Below the pieces are notes generated by a model. That model saw only the letters and a program-made list of their open reading frames with translations. It was not told the origin of the DNA and ran no database searches. Positions 1-7,300 of a DNA stretch of 8,326 nucleotides are shown here, piece by piece. This DNA is from Pseudomonadota bacterium (GTDB lineage: Bacteria > Pseudomonadota > Alphaproteobacteria > Rhizobiales > Aestuariivirgaceae): assembly GCA_016522385.1 (NCBI GenBank), contig JAEKFU010000491.1, forward strand, positions 1 through 8,326, given 5' to 3'. Both the position numbers and the translations under genes were made by a program. How positions within the stretch are numbered: the first letter of the stretch is position 1; every line of letters begins with the position of its first letter.

Positions 1-1
1 G

Positions 2-94
2 CTCAAGGCTGGCAACTATGATGATTTTGCTCGCGCCATGCGGCTTAAACTCTTGCGTGAACTTGCGCCTGCAGTAAGCGCCAAGAGGCCTTGA
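2..94 (+). CDS. C-terminal end of an upstream gene, possibly a DUF1194 (VWA-like) protein
   Basis: An open frame enters from the left edge and ends at TGA 92-94, giving the last 30 residues of a protein that starts outside the window. The tail contains YDDFARAMRLKLLREL, which resembles the C-terminal signature of alphaproteobacterial DUF1194 proteins (a von Willebrand A-like family that ends with an aromatic-D-F-A-x-A-hydrophobic-x-x-K-L-x-x-E-I/L pattern). That resemblance is from memory and cannot be tested here. The gene converges on the minus-strand ligase gene; 264 bp separate the two stop codons. I am fairly sure this is the end of a real coding frame, and much less sure of the family. 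Confidence 0.5.
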   Translation, partial: LKAGNYDDFARAMRLKLLRELAPAVSAKRP

Positions 95-122
95 AGTGCC
101 TGAAGACCCATCAAACCGATTT

Positions 123-153
123 GACATCGGTCGATCACATTCAATCCGATGTC
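123..153. repeat. 8-bp perfect inverted repeat between two convergent genes
   Basis: GACATCGG (123-130) and its exact reverse complement CCGATGTC (146-153) flank a 15-base spacer. A short T run (gttttg) follows on the + strand. The element lies 28 bp past the stop of the left-edge gene, so it could be a weak terminator for that gene. The loop is long for an intrinsic terminator and there is no strong U tract, so an operator-like site is equally possible. The remainder of 95-358 shows nothing convincing: a 73-codon + frame begins with TTG at 91 but has no good ribosome-binding site or recognisable product. Confidence 0.35.
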
Positions 154-358
154 GTTTTGCCCGTTAGCGCAAATGAATTGGAATGCGCCGAACAGGTCCG
201 TGCAGGATACCCGCTACGGAAGGTCATCTCCCTGCGCGTTTATCTGGCAGTTGCTACCAAGCGCAATGGTTTCCTGGGCTCCCAGTACATGTTGCTCAAC
301 AAACCGTTTTAAAGGCAAGTGTCGTCCAGGTGCTGCGGGGAACGTGCGATGGCGAACC

Positions 359-1768
359 CTAAAAGAGATCGAAATACTCATCCTGTTCCCATGGCGAGAC
401 CGTGGCCAGATAGCGCTGCCATTCGGCGCGCTTGAGGGTTGTGAGGTAGTCGACAAACTCGGTTCCAAGCTGGCGCCTATAGAATTCACCTTTCGAAAAT
501 GCATCAAGGGCCTCGCCAAGATCGGACGGCAGTCTTTCGGCATCGCTGTCATAAGGAGTTTCGACCGGTGCAGGCGCTTCGAGCGCCCGGTTAATTCCGT
601 CGAGGCCGCACAGGATCTGCGATGCAATATAGTAGTGCGGGTTGGCGGCCGGCTCGCCAATGCGGTTTTCGATGCGGCTCGCCGAATCGCCTGGAGCGGC
701 GAGCGCACGGATCATCGCGCCCTTGTTGTCGATACCCCACTGAATGCGGTCCGGCGCCAGTTTGAACGGCTGGTAACGCCGGTAGCCGTTGACTGTGGGA
801 GTTGAGAACAGGCAGGTTTCACGGGCATGAGCGATGAGGCCTGCAACCCATTGCCGGCCGGTCTCAGACAGGACTTCGCCATCACCCGGGGTGAACAAGT
901 TGACGTTACTGTGAGCATCGACCAGTGACTGGTGCAGATGCCAGCCATTGGCCATCGATTGCTCGATCAGCGGACGGCACATGAAGGAAGCCTTAAGGCC
1001 TTGTCGCCTGAGAACTTGTTTCACCATGGCGCGAAAAAGCACCATGTTGTCTGCATGCACCATGCCTGGTGCGGGCTCAAAAGTGACTTCACACTGACTG
1101 GGCCCGAATTCGGCTTCCAGTGAACGTATCGGCAGGCAAAGTGCGATAGAATTCTCGCGGATCAGCTCGAAGACCGCCTCTAGCTGATCGAACCGATCTT
1201 CAGTGAGATATTGAAAGCCGTTTGTAAGATGACCGTCATTTGAATCGCTTTCAGCCTTCAACACGTGGAATTCAACCTCTAGACCAGTCACCAGGGCCAT
1301 GTTGATTTTGGCGAGCCTTGCCATCGCATCACGTAGTATTTGACGGGATGAAAAGCCTACCGGGCCTCCATCAGTATAATGGAGATCGCACAGGATCCAG
1401 CCTGACTTTGCCGACCATGGCAGAGCGCGAAAGGTCGAGGGATCAGGCACCATCATGACATCGCCTGCCCCCGTAAGCCGGCCGGCGCCAAATCCGGCAT
1501 CCGACGTCCAGACTGGGAAAACCGTCTGGTGCGCAGTGTCCTTTAGCAGCAGCGTTGAGGTTATTGGAACGCCATTGGCACAAGCCAATGCAAAGCTTGT
1601 GGCCATGATCGTCTTGCCGCGCAATACACCATGCTGATCGGCAAACGAAACTCTGACCATCTCAAGAGATTGTTCCTTAATCAGTTTGAGACCCGCCTCA
1701 AGCGCTGCCTGGCGTTGATCGTTATGCAATCCATGCCTGTCGACAAAAGTTGCCTGCGCCAAGCCCAC
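359..1768 (-). CDS. Glutamine synthetase family protein (gamma-glutamyl amine ligase-like)
   Basis: The predicted 469-residue protein has the GS catalytic fold. N-terminal beta-grasp: F-A-D-Q-H-G-V-L-R-G-K, residues 42-52. Metal/glutamate ligands: E164 and E166 (L-E-V-E-F), then E220 and E227. ATP/metal loop: N-G-W-H-L-H, residues 274-279. Arg-rich active-site segment: V-N-G-Y-R-R, 326-331, and R-I-E-N-R, 365-369. The family condenses glutamate with ammonia or an amine using ATP in the cytoplasm. The position of the ammonium-binding flap Glu of true GS (the E of P-G-F-E-A-P) aligns with L337 here, so a larger amine is the likelier acceptor (inference). Start is GTG at 1766-1768, sharing one base with the TAG stop of the Rieske gene and preceded by AGGGG. 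Relatives with known roles include PuuA-type and aniline-pathway gamma-glutamyl ligases. The exact substrate is unknown. Confidence 0.9.
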   Translation of the reverse strand: MGLAQATFVDRHGLHNDQRQAALEAGLKLIKEQSLEMVRVSFADQHGVLRGKTIMATSFALACANGVPITSTLLLKDTAHQTVFPVWTSDAGFGAGRLTGAGDVMMVPDPSTFRALPWSAKSGWILCDLHYTDGGPVGFSSRQILRDAMARLAKINMALVTGLEVEFHVLKAESDSNDGHLTNGFQYLTEDRFDQLEAVFELIRENSIALCLPIRSLEAEFGPSQCEVTFEPAPGMVHADNMVLFRAMVKQVLRRQGLKASFMCRPLIEQSMANGWHLHQSLVDAHSNVNLFTPGDGEVLSETGRQWVAGLIAHARETCLFSTPTVNGYRRYQPFKLAPDRIQWGIDNKGAMIRALAAPGDSASRIENRIGEPAANPHYYIASQILCGLDGINRALEAPAPVETPYDSDAERLPSDLGEALDAFSKGEFYRRQLGTEFVDYLTTLKRAEWQRYLATVSPWEQDEYFDLF

Positions 1769-1776
1769 TATCCCCT
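1766..1776 (-). promoter_or_regulatory. Ribosome-binding site and one-base stop/start overlap coupling oxygenase to ligase
   Basis: On the minus strand the Rieske gene ends TTT AGG GGA TAG and the ligase begins at the GTG sharing the last G (TAGTG). The AGGGG at 1776-1772 inside the final Rieske codons can serve as Shine-Dalgarno sequence, although only three bases separate it from GTG. This arrangement implies translational coupling and a shared transcript. It also supports the GTG as the true ligase start. Confidence 0.6.
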
Positions 1777-3093
1777 AAACGCCGCCGGCCACGAACACGC
1801 GGCACGTCGCTTATCATCACGCTCCCGCCAAATATCCCGCCAGCTATCGTTGCCCGCAATCACATCAATTGACCGAGGCCCCATGACCTTCGCAGCGTCA
1901 TCGTCATTGAGAACGAATGGCGGTTTCGTGGCAGGGTCATTGTTCGCCGCAGCGATTGCCTGCCGCAGCAGTCTACGGTAACGGATGATCGCAACATCCG
2001 ATTTGCCGAGATGCTCGTTGCGCCTGTCCTGAATCGAGCCCATCGACTCAACGGCCCATTGGTCATGCACGTTGATGTCGAGCCCCATTCCAGTATAGGT
2101 CAGTGTATCCTGTTCATCTGGATTGTAGCCATAATTGTTGGCCCGGTTCTTCACCGGTTCATAGTAGGGCAGATGATGTTCCTTCAAGCGCTGCTCACGC
2201 ATCTTCAACTTGTCAACCGGGTCACCAAAACTGGTGAACATCGAATACCAGTAGCAACGATGATCATCGACCGGCACATGCCACTGGGTGATTGTCATTT
2301 CGTTCGACATCGGGATGGTTATCGCACAGGGGAAAACCTGATTAGTGATGCGCACGTGGGTTGAACCGTTCTCAAGGTCGCGGAGCGCGATGATGCGAAG
2401 CCCAGTACCGGATTCCTCGACCTCGATATGCGGTCGAGAAAACTCCCGCAACACCTGGGTCATCGGCATTTCCGTAGCATCAGCGGTGTCGCGGAATTGC
2501 TTACCATAGCCGTACTTGGGGTCTTCGTCCTGCAAGAATCGGTGCAGGAACGAGGCATGTGCCGGGTCAATACCGATCTCTAGTGCCTGTAGCCAGTTGC
2601 ACTCCCACAAGCCCTTGAAAGCAAAGACATGGCTGTCCGGGGCTCGGAAACAATCAAGGTGCGCGAACGCGGGCGGCGAGCCGGCGCCCATATAGGCCCA
2701 GATGATGCCGTTTTTCTCAACCACCGGATAAGACTTCGTGCGGATATTCTCATGCATCCGCGATCCATCTGGTTCGGCCGGTTGCTCAAGGCATCGACCT
2801 GTGGCATCGAAATGCCAGCCGTGAAACGGACAGCGCAGGCCGTTGTCCTCAAGCCGACCGTAACAAAGATCGGTACCGCGATGCGGGCAATGCCGTCCGA
2901 TTAGACCCAGCCTGCCGCCTTGATCGCGAAACAGGACCAGACGTTCGCCCATCAGTGTGACCGGCACTACCGGCCGCTTGCCGATCAATTCTTCATTGAG
3001 CGCCGCCGGCATCCAATAGTGCCGCAACAGCTTGCCGGCCGGTTGGTCGGCACCGGTGAGTGTGATTTCATCATTTATCTGCTCACTGAGCAT
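1768..3093 (-). CDS. Rieske non-haem iron oxygenase, alpha subunit (phthalate dioxygenase/LigX-like)
   Basis: With the ATG at 3091-3093 the protein has 441 residues. The N-terminal Rieske [2Fe-2S] domain shows C69-x-H71 (R-H-C-P-H-R-G) and C88-x2-H91 (C-P-F-H-G-W-H-F). The catalytic domain has the mononuclear iron motif E172-x3-D176-x2-H179-x4-H184 after N-W-L-Q, and the L-G-x-S-D segment with D366, which I take as the third iron ligand. Length and motif style match homo-oligomeric phthalate-4,5-dioxygenase or O-demethylase-like enzymes, which need only a separate reductase and no beta subunit. Such enzymes hydroxylate or demethylate aromatic or other ring substrates. No reductase is encoded here. 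A TTG nine codons upstream (3120) is an alternative start; the ATG is preferred because family members begin M-L-S-x and then run directly into T-G-x-x-x-P-x-G-x-L. It overlaps the ligase gene, so the two probably act on one compound. Confidence 0.88.
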   Translation of the reverse strand: MLSEQINDEITLTGADQPAGKLLRHYWMPAALNEELIGKRPVVPVTLMGERLVLFRDQGGRLGLIGRHCPHRGTDLCYGRLEDNGLRCPFHGWHFDATGRCLEQPAEPDGSRMHENIRTKSYPVVEKNGIIWAYMGAGSPPAFAHLDCFRAPDSHVFAFKGLWECNWLQALEIGIDPAHASFLHRFLQDEDPKYGYGKQFRDTADATEMPMTQVLREFSRPHIEVEESGTGLRIIALRDLENGSTHVRITNQVFPCAITIPMSNEMTITQWHVPVDDHRCYWYSMFTSFGDPVDKLKMREQRLKEHHLPYYEPVKNRANNYGYNPDEQDTLTYTGMGLDINVHDQWAVESMGSIQDRRNEHLGKSDVAIIRYRRLLRQAIAAANNDPATKPPFVLNDDDAAKVMGPRSIDVIAGNDSWRDIWRERDDKRRAACSWPAAFRG

Positions 3094-3123
3094 GTCCGTT
3101 ACTTGATTGATTGGTAACAACTG

Positions 3124-3159
3124 CCCGAAGCATTGCTGATTTCGGGTTGCGCTTCAACC
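3124..3159 (-). repeat. Two small overlapping hairpins between msrB and the Rieske gene
   Basis: In the 72-bp gap, CCCGAA (3124-3129) pairs with TTCGGG (3141-3146) around an 11-base loop, and GGTTG (3145-3149) pairs with CAACC (3155-3159) around a 5-base loop. The elements share two bases, so they cannot form together. Neither is followed by a T run on the minus strand, so they are poor intrinsic terminators. They could be an mRNA processing or attenuation element, or chance. Confidence 0.3.
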
Positions 3160-3165
3160 GCTTGC

Positions 3166-3576
3166 TCACTCGTCAGGCTGTAGTTTCAGGGCCACACCGT
3201 TCATGCAGTATCGCAGACCCGTCGGCTGCGGACCGTCCGGGAACACGTGCCCGAGATGGGCATCACACTTGGCGCAGCGCACTTCGGTCCGGCGCATAAA
3301 CAGCGATCGGTCCTGGTGTTCACTGACGGCTTCTGCGCTGACTGGCTGGTAAAAGCTAGGCCAACCCGTGCCAGAGTCGAATTTGGCGCTGGAGTGAAAC
3401 AGGGGTTCCCCACAGCACACGCAATTGTATTGACCTTTGGTTTTTTCATTGTTGTACGGATGGCTGAAGGGTCGTTCGGTGCCGTGCTGACGTGTGACAT
3501 AAAACTCCTCTGGCGACAGCTGTTCACGCCAGGCTGCATCGTCCTGTTGGTGTTTGATGGATGATTTGCTGCTCAT
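3166..3576 (-). CDS. msrB: Peptide-methionine (R)-S-oxide reductase MsrB
   Basis: This 136-residue protein reduces the R-epimer of methionine sulfoxide in proteins, repairing oxidative damage. Seen motifs: the S-P-E-E-F-Y-V-T-R-Q N-terminal segment; zinc ligands C52-x2-C55 and C101-x2-C104; F-D-S-G-T-G-W-P-S-F around 66-75; H-L-G-H-V-F-P-D-G; and the catalytic cysteine C124 in R-Y-C-M-N-G. The usual recycling cysteine of G-C-G-W-P is Thr here, a known variant. C54 is an extra cysteine between the first zinc ligands. I chose ATG 3574-3576 because TGAGGGAAGA stands directly before it; an ATG five codons upstream (3589-3591) would overlap the hydratase gene and lacks a ribosome-binding site. It lies 7 bp after the hydratase stop and is probably co-transcribed with it. 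No signal peptide is seen, so it should be cytoplasmic. Confidence 0.93.
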   Translation of the reverse strand: MSSKSSIKHQQDDAAWREQLSPEEFYVTRQHGTERPFSHPYNNEKTKGQYNCVCCGEPLFHSSAKFDSGTGWPSFYQPVSAEAVSEHQDRSLFMRRTEVRCAKCDAHLGHVFPDGPQPTGLRYCMNGVALKLQPDE

Positions 3577-3586
3577 TCTTCCCTCA
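3577..3586 (-). promoter_or_regulatory. Ribosome-binding site of msrB overlapping the hydratase stop
   Basis: TGAGGGAAGA on the minus strand contains both the TGA stop of the MaoC-like gene (3584-3586) and a GAGGGA Shine-Dalgarno sequence three to four bases before ATG 3576. It decides the msrB start and suggests coupled translation. Confidence 0.6.
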
Positions 3587-4036
3587 CTCATACATCAGTG
3601 TAATGATCTCAGCTTTCAATGCCGGCTTGCGTTGACCTTCAATCTCGACCTTGACATCGCAAATGGTGCGCAGCGAGGCTGCACTCAAGACCGCCTTTTG
3701 TACACTCAAACGGCCCCTCAGCCGCGATCCGACTGGCACCATGCTCACAAAGCGTACATTATTGGCACCAAAATTGATCATCCGTTTCAGCGAATTGACT
3801 TTGAAAATCTCTGCCATGAAGGCAGGCAGCAGCGACAGTGACAGATAGCCATGTGCGATCGTCGACATATGCAATTCACGTTCGGTCCGCTCTGGATCGA
3901 CATGAATCCACTGACGATCGCCGGTCACATCCGCAAACCGGTTGATCCGCTCTTGCGAGATATCCGTCCAGGAGCTGACGCCGATCTCGTTACCTTGCTC
4001 TGCGGCAAGGTCTGCAAGCCGCTCAAACTCACGCAT
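3584..4036 (-). CDS. MaoC family dehydratase, NodN-like
   Basis: A 150-residue single hot-dog domain protein. It carries the hydratase-2 pattern F-A-D-V-T-G-D-R-Q-W-I-H-V-D (residues 34-47), with D40 and H45 as the expected catalytic pair, followed by T-I-A-H-G-Y-L-S-L-S (59-68). The wording of both motifs is that of the NodN-like branch of MaoC proteins. These are taken to hydrate or dehydrate enoyl-CoA-type thioesters; the physiological substrate of this branch is poorly defined. Length is normal for the family. ATG at 4034-4036 is preceded by AGGGAGAGCGAGGG, a good ribosome-binding region. It is the first gene of the minus-strand block and faces the DUF2336 gene across a divergent spacer. 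No membrane segment or signal peptide is visible. Confidence 0.88.
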   Translation of the reverse strand: MREFERLADLAAEQGNEIGVSSWTDISQERINRFADVTGDRQWIHVDPERTERELHMSTIAHGYLSLSLLPAFMAEIFKVNSLKRMINFGANNVRFVSMVPVGSRLRGRLSVQKAVLSAASLRTICDVKVEIEGQRKPALKAEIITLMYE

Positions 4037-4306
4037 CCCTCGCTCTCCCTTGCGCTGTGATCAACCCTAGTTAAACGATTGGCCGATGATTGAACAGATT
4101 GCGTGTCGAAATGTCGGCCCACCATAGCTTGTACTGGCCCAAGGAGCGCCGCCCGATATGCGTCCGTCCCGTCATGCGGCAACGGCTTTACCATTTGTTT
4201 ACCCTGTTTTCACCGGGGGTTTGGGTGAAGGGTTCGCGAAGGCTTCCATTAAATACATTTTCATGTGTTTGGGCTTTTCTGAACGGCATTGGTGGAGGAG
4301 CCCAGC
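4037..4306. promoter_or_regulatory. Divergent intergenic region between hydratase and DUF2336 genes
   Basis: Both flanking genes are transcribed away from this roughly 270-bp stretch, so promoters for both must lie here or the transcripts start inside it. The part nearest the DUF2336 start is more AT-rich (ccattaaatacattttcatg, 4245-4264) and could hold a -10 region, but I find no convincing -35/-10 pair on either strand. Short open frames in it have no recognisable product. Confidence 0.45.
4294..4300 (+). promoter_or_regulatory. Strong ribosome-binding site setting a GTG start
   Basis: GGAGGAG stands six bases before GTG 4307-4309. A TTG at 4289 and a GTG at 4292 are in the same frame but lie before or inside this site. 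The GTG at 4307 is therefore the likely start of the large DUF2336 protein. Confidence 0.75.
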
Positions 4307-7300
4307 GTGGGATTTGCGACAGACACCGCCGCGCCGCAGACCGCAGAACTTGCGGAACCTGCATCGCAAGAGAACCGGCCGGCAGCGGGCGTCACCGAAA
4401 CGCCCAACAATGGCGATGTGCACAACCACCGTTTCACGGCGGACTCATTTCGTGCGCTCTCGGCCAGGCTCAATGGCGGCAATTGGGCGCCACAGCAAGA
4501 CGCTCCACCTCCGGAACACGAAGACGCCACGCCAGAACTACCGCTGTCATCGCAGCCTGATTCGACATTCGCCGCGCTCTCCAGCGAATCGTTGGAGGCA
4601 GCCCCTGCCGAAAACTTCGATCAGGTGGCGCAGGCGGTATCTTACGATGACTTGCTGCCGCAATTTGAGGTCCCGTTGGTTGAGACTGAGCAACCCGCCT
4701 CCAATGCACAGGCTGAAACAGTAAGCCCGCTGTCACACGGCGTTGAGCCGGCACTATCGATCGATAGTCCAGCAAGCGCAGAATTGCGGGAGTTTTCTTC
4801 GCCCACGGCTGATGAAGAAACAGCAACGGCTGTCGAAAAATCCCACTCGTCGTCAATTGACAGTGACGTTCCTGTGCCACCGCACCCGGCGGATCCCGCC
4901 GCGGCCGGCGAAAGTCCCCAGCAGGAAATCGATGCCGATCAGTTGCAGCGCGAGGTCTACCAAGGGCCAACGGCATTTGAGGCGGACTCCGATCATTGGG
5001 AACAGCCTGACGATCAGACGGGCGCGGTCGTCAAACAGGTGCCTGCCGGATCGATCGTCGATGATCTTGATGCAAAGTTCGAAACAGCCGACGACATACA
5101 GTTGATATCGGGCTCTCCAGTAACACCATGTGAGTTGGCCGAGACGCCTGACGCCGCGCAGACACCAACAACGGTCGATGGGCAGCATGAAGCGCAAGAC
5201 GATACCCATGGTCAAATCGCTGACGGAACGGTCGCGCAACCAAATTTGAGCGACGGGTCTCATTTGGGTAGCGATTCTTGCCAAGAAACTGTCGAGCCTG
5301 CCGAGGTAATCGAGGTCTCCCAAGACCACTCGCCTATCGAGTTGCCAACCGACGAGCCGTATGACGGCAGCGAAGCCGTCGCTGAAGCGGAAGTTGACGA
5401 GGCGCCGGTGTCCGACGATCTGTTCCAATCAGCTCTTGATGAGTTCAAGCAAAGCAGCATCTCCGTCGATCAGCTGCTGGCTGAAGTGACCGGTAGGCCG
5501 GAGTCCGCTGATCAGACCGAACAGGATTCTTCCGATGATGAAGCGACAGAGCAGCTTGCAGGCGTCTTGGAACCCGACAAGCCTGCTTTGCAGGCAGACG
5601 ACGACCCAGTCGCACCGCAGGCTTTTGACGAGATCGGCCTGTCGCAAGATAAGGTGCAGGAGGATCTGGCTTCAATCGATGATATAGAGGCGGCAGAGCC
5701 CGCGGACTCGCAGCTCGAAGTAGCGATTGGCGAAATCCCCAGCGTTGAAGCCAAAAACCAGGATGTCGCCGGCGAAACCGCACAAAGCGACGATGTCGAA
5801 GAAGAACAGTTTCTAGCCGAATTTGTTTTGTCTGAGGGCATCGAGCATCCTGATGACACTCCCTTTGCTTTCGTTCTTGCGTCTGACGCCGATGAAGATG
5901 GTGCAGATAGCCCTTTTGAGTTCGATTATGCGGACGGGTCGGGCGGTTCAGATGACGTTGCCGAGAGCGTATTTAACGCAATTGTCGATGAGCCGAACCA
6001 GTCAAAAGAGCCCGAATCAATAGAGCAGCTTCCATTTGTCTTTGACGCCGGAGCCGGCCAGACAGCCAACGCGTCGGACGAACGGGTCGTAGATGCGCTG
6101 TCTCAGCTGACCGATGAAGTAGATGGCAGACCAGAAGTTGAAACCGACGCGTCGTTGGAGAGTTTTGATACGACAGATGAACCGGCTATCGATGACGCTG
6201 ATGAAGACATTGATAGGATTGCAGAAGGTTCAGACGGGCAGGACGAACAAACGGTCGGCCAGATCGCTGTGTCTGGGGGTGCGACAAACTGCAAGCCCGA
6301 GGCATCTGGTGAAACGCGGGAAGGGCAGATTGCCACAGAGGAGCCGGAGCAACCGACCACAGAAAGCTGGACTGTCAGCACGGCTTCGTTGGCCACGCAG
6401 GTAACCGAAGAGGGCGACGAGTTTTCGCCTGACAGCGTGGACCCTAAGGCTGGTGAAACCGCCAGAATGCTGCTCGATATTATGTCGAAACCATCTGGTG
6501 CGGCCCAGCCACAAGAAAGAGCATTGGCTGCAGACACGCTGCTTCGGCTGCTACCAAAAATTCCGGTAGCGAATCTGATCGCGCTTAGTGAACGCATCTG
6601 CCTGATGGAAAAGCCACCGGCGTTACTCGTCAACAAGCTGCTCAAGCATCCGAAATCTGAGGTTGCCGGCCCATTGCTGGAAGGCTGTTCTGGCATCAGC
6701 GATCAGGTCCTGATGTCGCTGATTGCAACCAGCGACAATGACAGGCAGAGAATGATTGCGCGGCGGCGGTCTTTGACACCGACCATGTGCGATGCGTTGT
6801 TGGAACATGGCGATCAGTCCGTATATCTAACGATTGTCCGTAATCCCGGTGCGTCGATCTCGCATGATGCCTTTGTGAAGCTAAGTCTTTCTGCCAAAGA
6901 CCAAACCGCTCTGCAGGCGCCGTTGGTCACCAGGGGCGACACGCCGGCACCCATCGCCTTTGAATTATTCTGGTTTCTGCCTTCAGAACTTCGCCGCTAT
7001 GTGCTCTCGCGTTTCCTTACGGACTCAGAGACGTTGGACAAGATCTTGAAGATCACCATGGCAGTTGACTGTGCTGAAATGCAGGTTGACGAGCCCGTTG
7101 AGGCCAGTTTTGCTGATCTGTCGCAAATGAATGAGCTTGTCGACCTGATTGCACAGCGGGCAATGGACGACGCGGCAGCGTTGCTGGCCGATCTGGCGGG
7201 CATCAATAAAGCCAACGCGTTGCGCATCATTTCCGATGATGAAGGTGAACCTATAACAGTTGCCATGAAGGCCATTGGTTATCCACGAAATGATTATCCT

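Noticed and set aside
277..288. CTGGGCTCCCAG palindrome as terminator of the ligase gene
   Set aside because: Five-pair stem with a two-base loop and no T run on either side.
91..312. 73-codon + strand frame starting with TTG overlapping the left-edge stop codon
   Set aside because: Rare start, poorly spaced AGAGG only, an inverted repeat inside it and no recognisable product; more likely non-coding.
149..805. 218-codon + frame opposite the ligase gene
   Set aside because: Antisense shadow of the well-supported GS-like gene.
3925..4194. 89-codon minus frame reaching into the divergent spacer
   Set aside because: Overlaps the MaoC-like gene in another frame, has no ribosome-binding site and no recognisable motif.
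4158..4724. 188-codon + frame overlapping the start of the DUF2336 gene
   Set aside because: Arg/Pro-rich shadow in another frame; the DUF2336 frame has a strong GGAGGAG site and a recognisable domain.
6103..6696. 197-codon minus-strand frame inside the DUF2336 gene, and similar long antisense frames at 4853-5428 and 4470-4976
   Set aside because: Asp/Glu/Ala-rich codons leave few antisense stops; the Ser-rich or Arg-rich products have no family features and lie wholly inside a supported gene.
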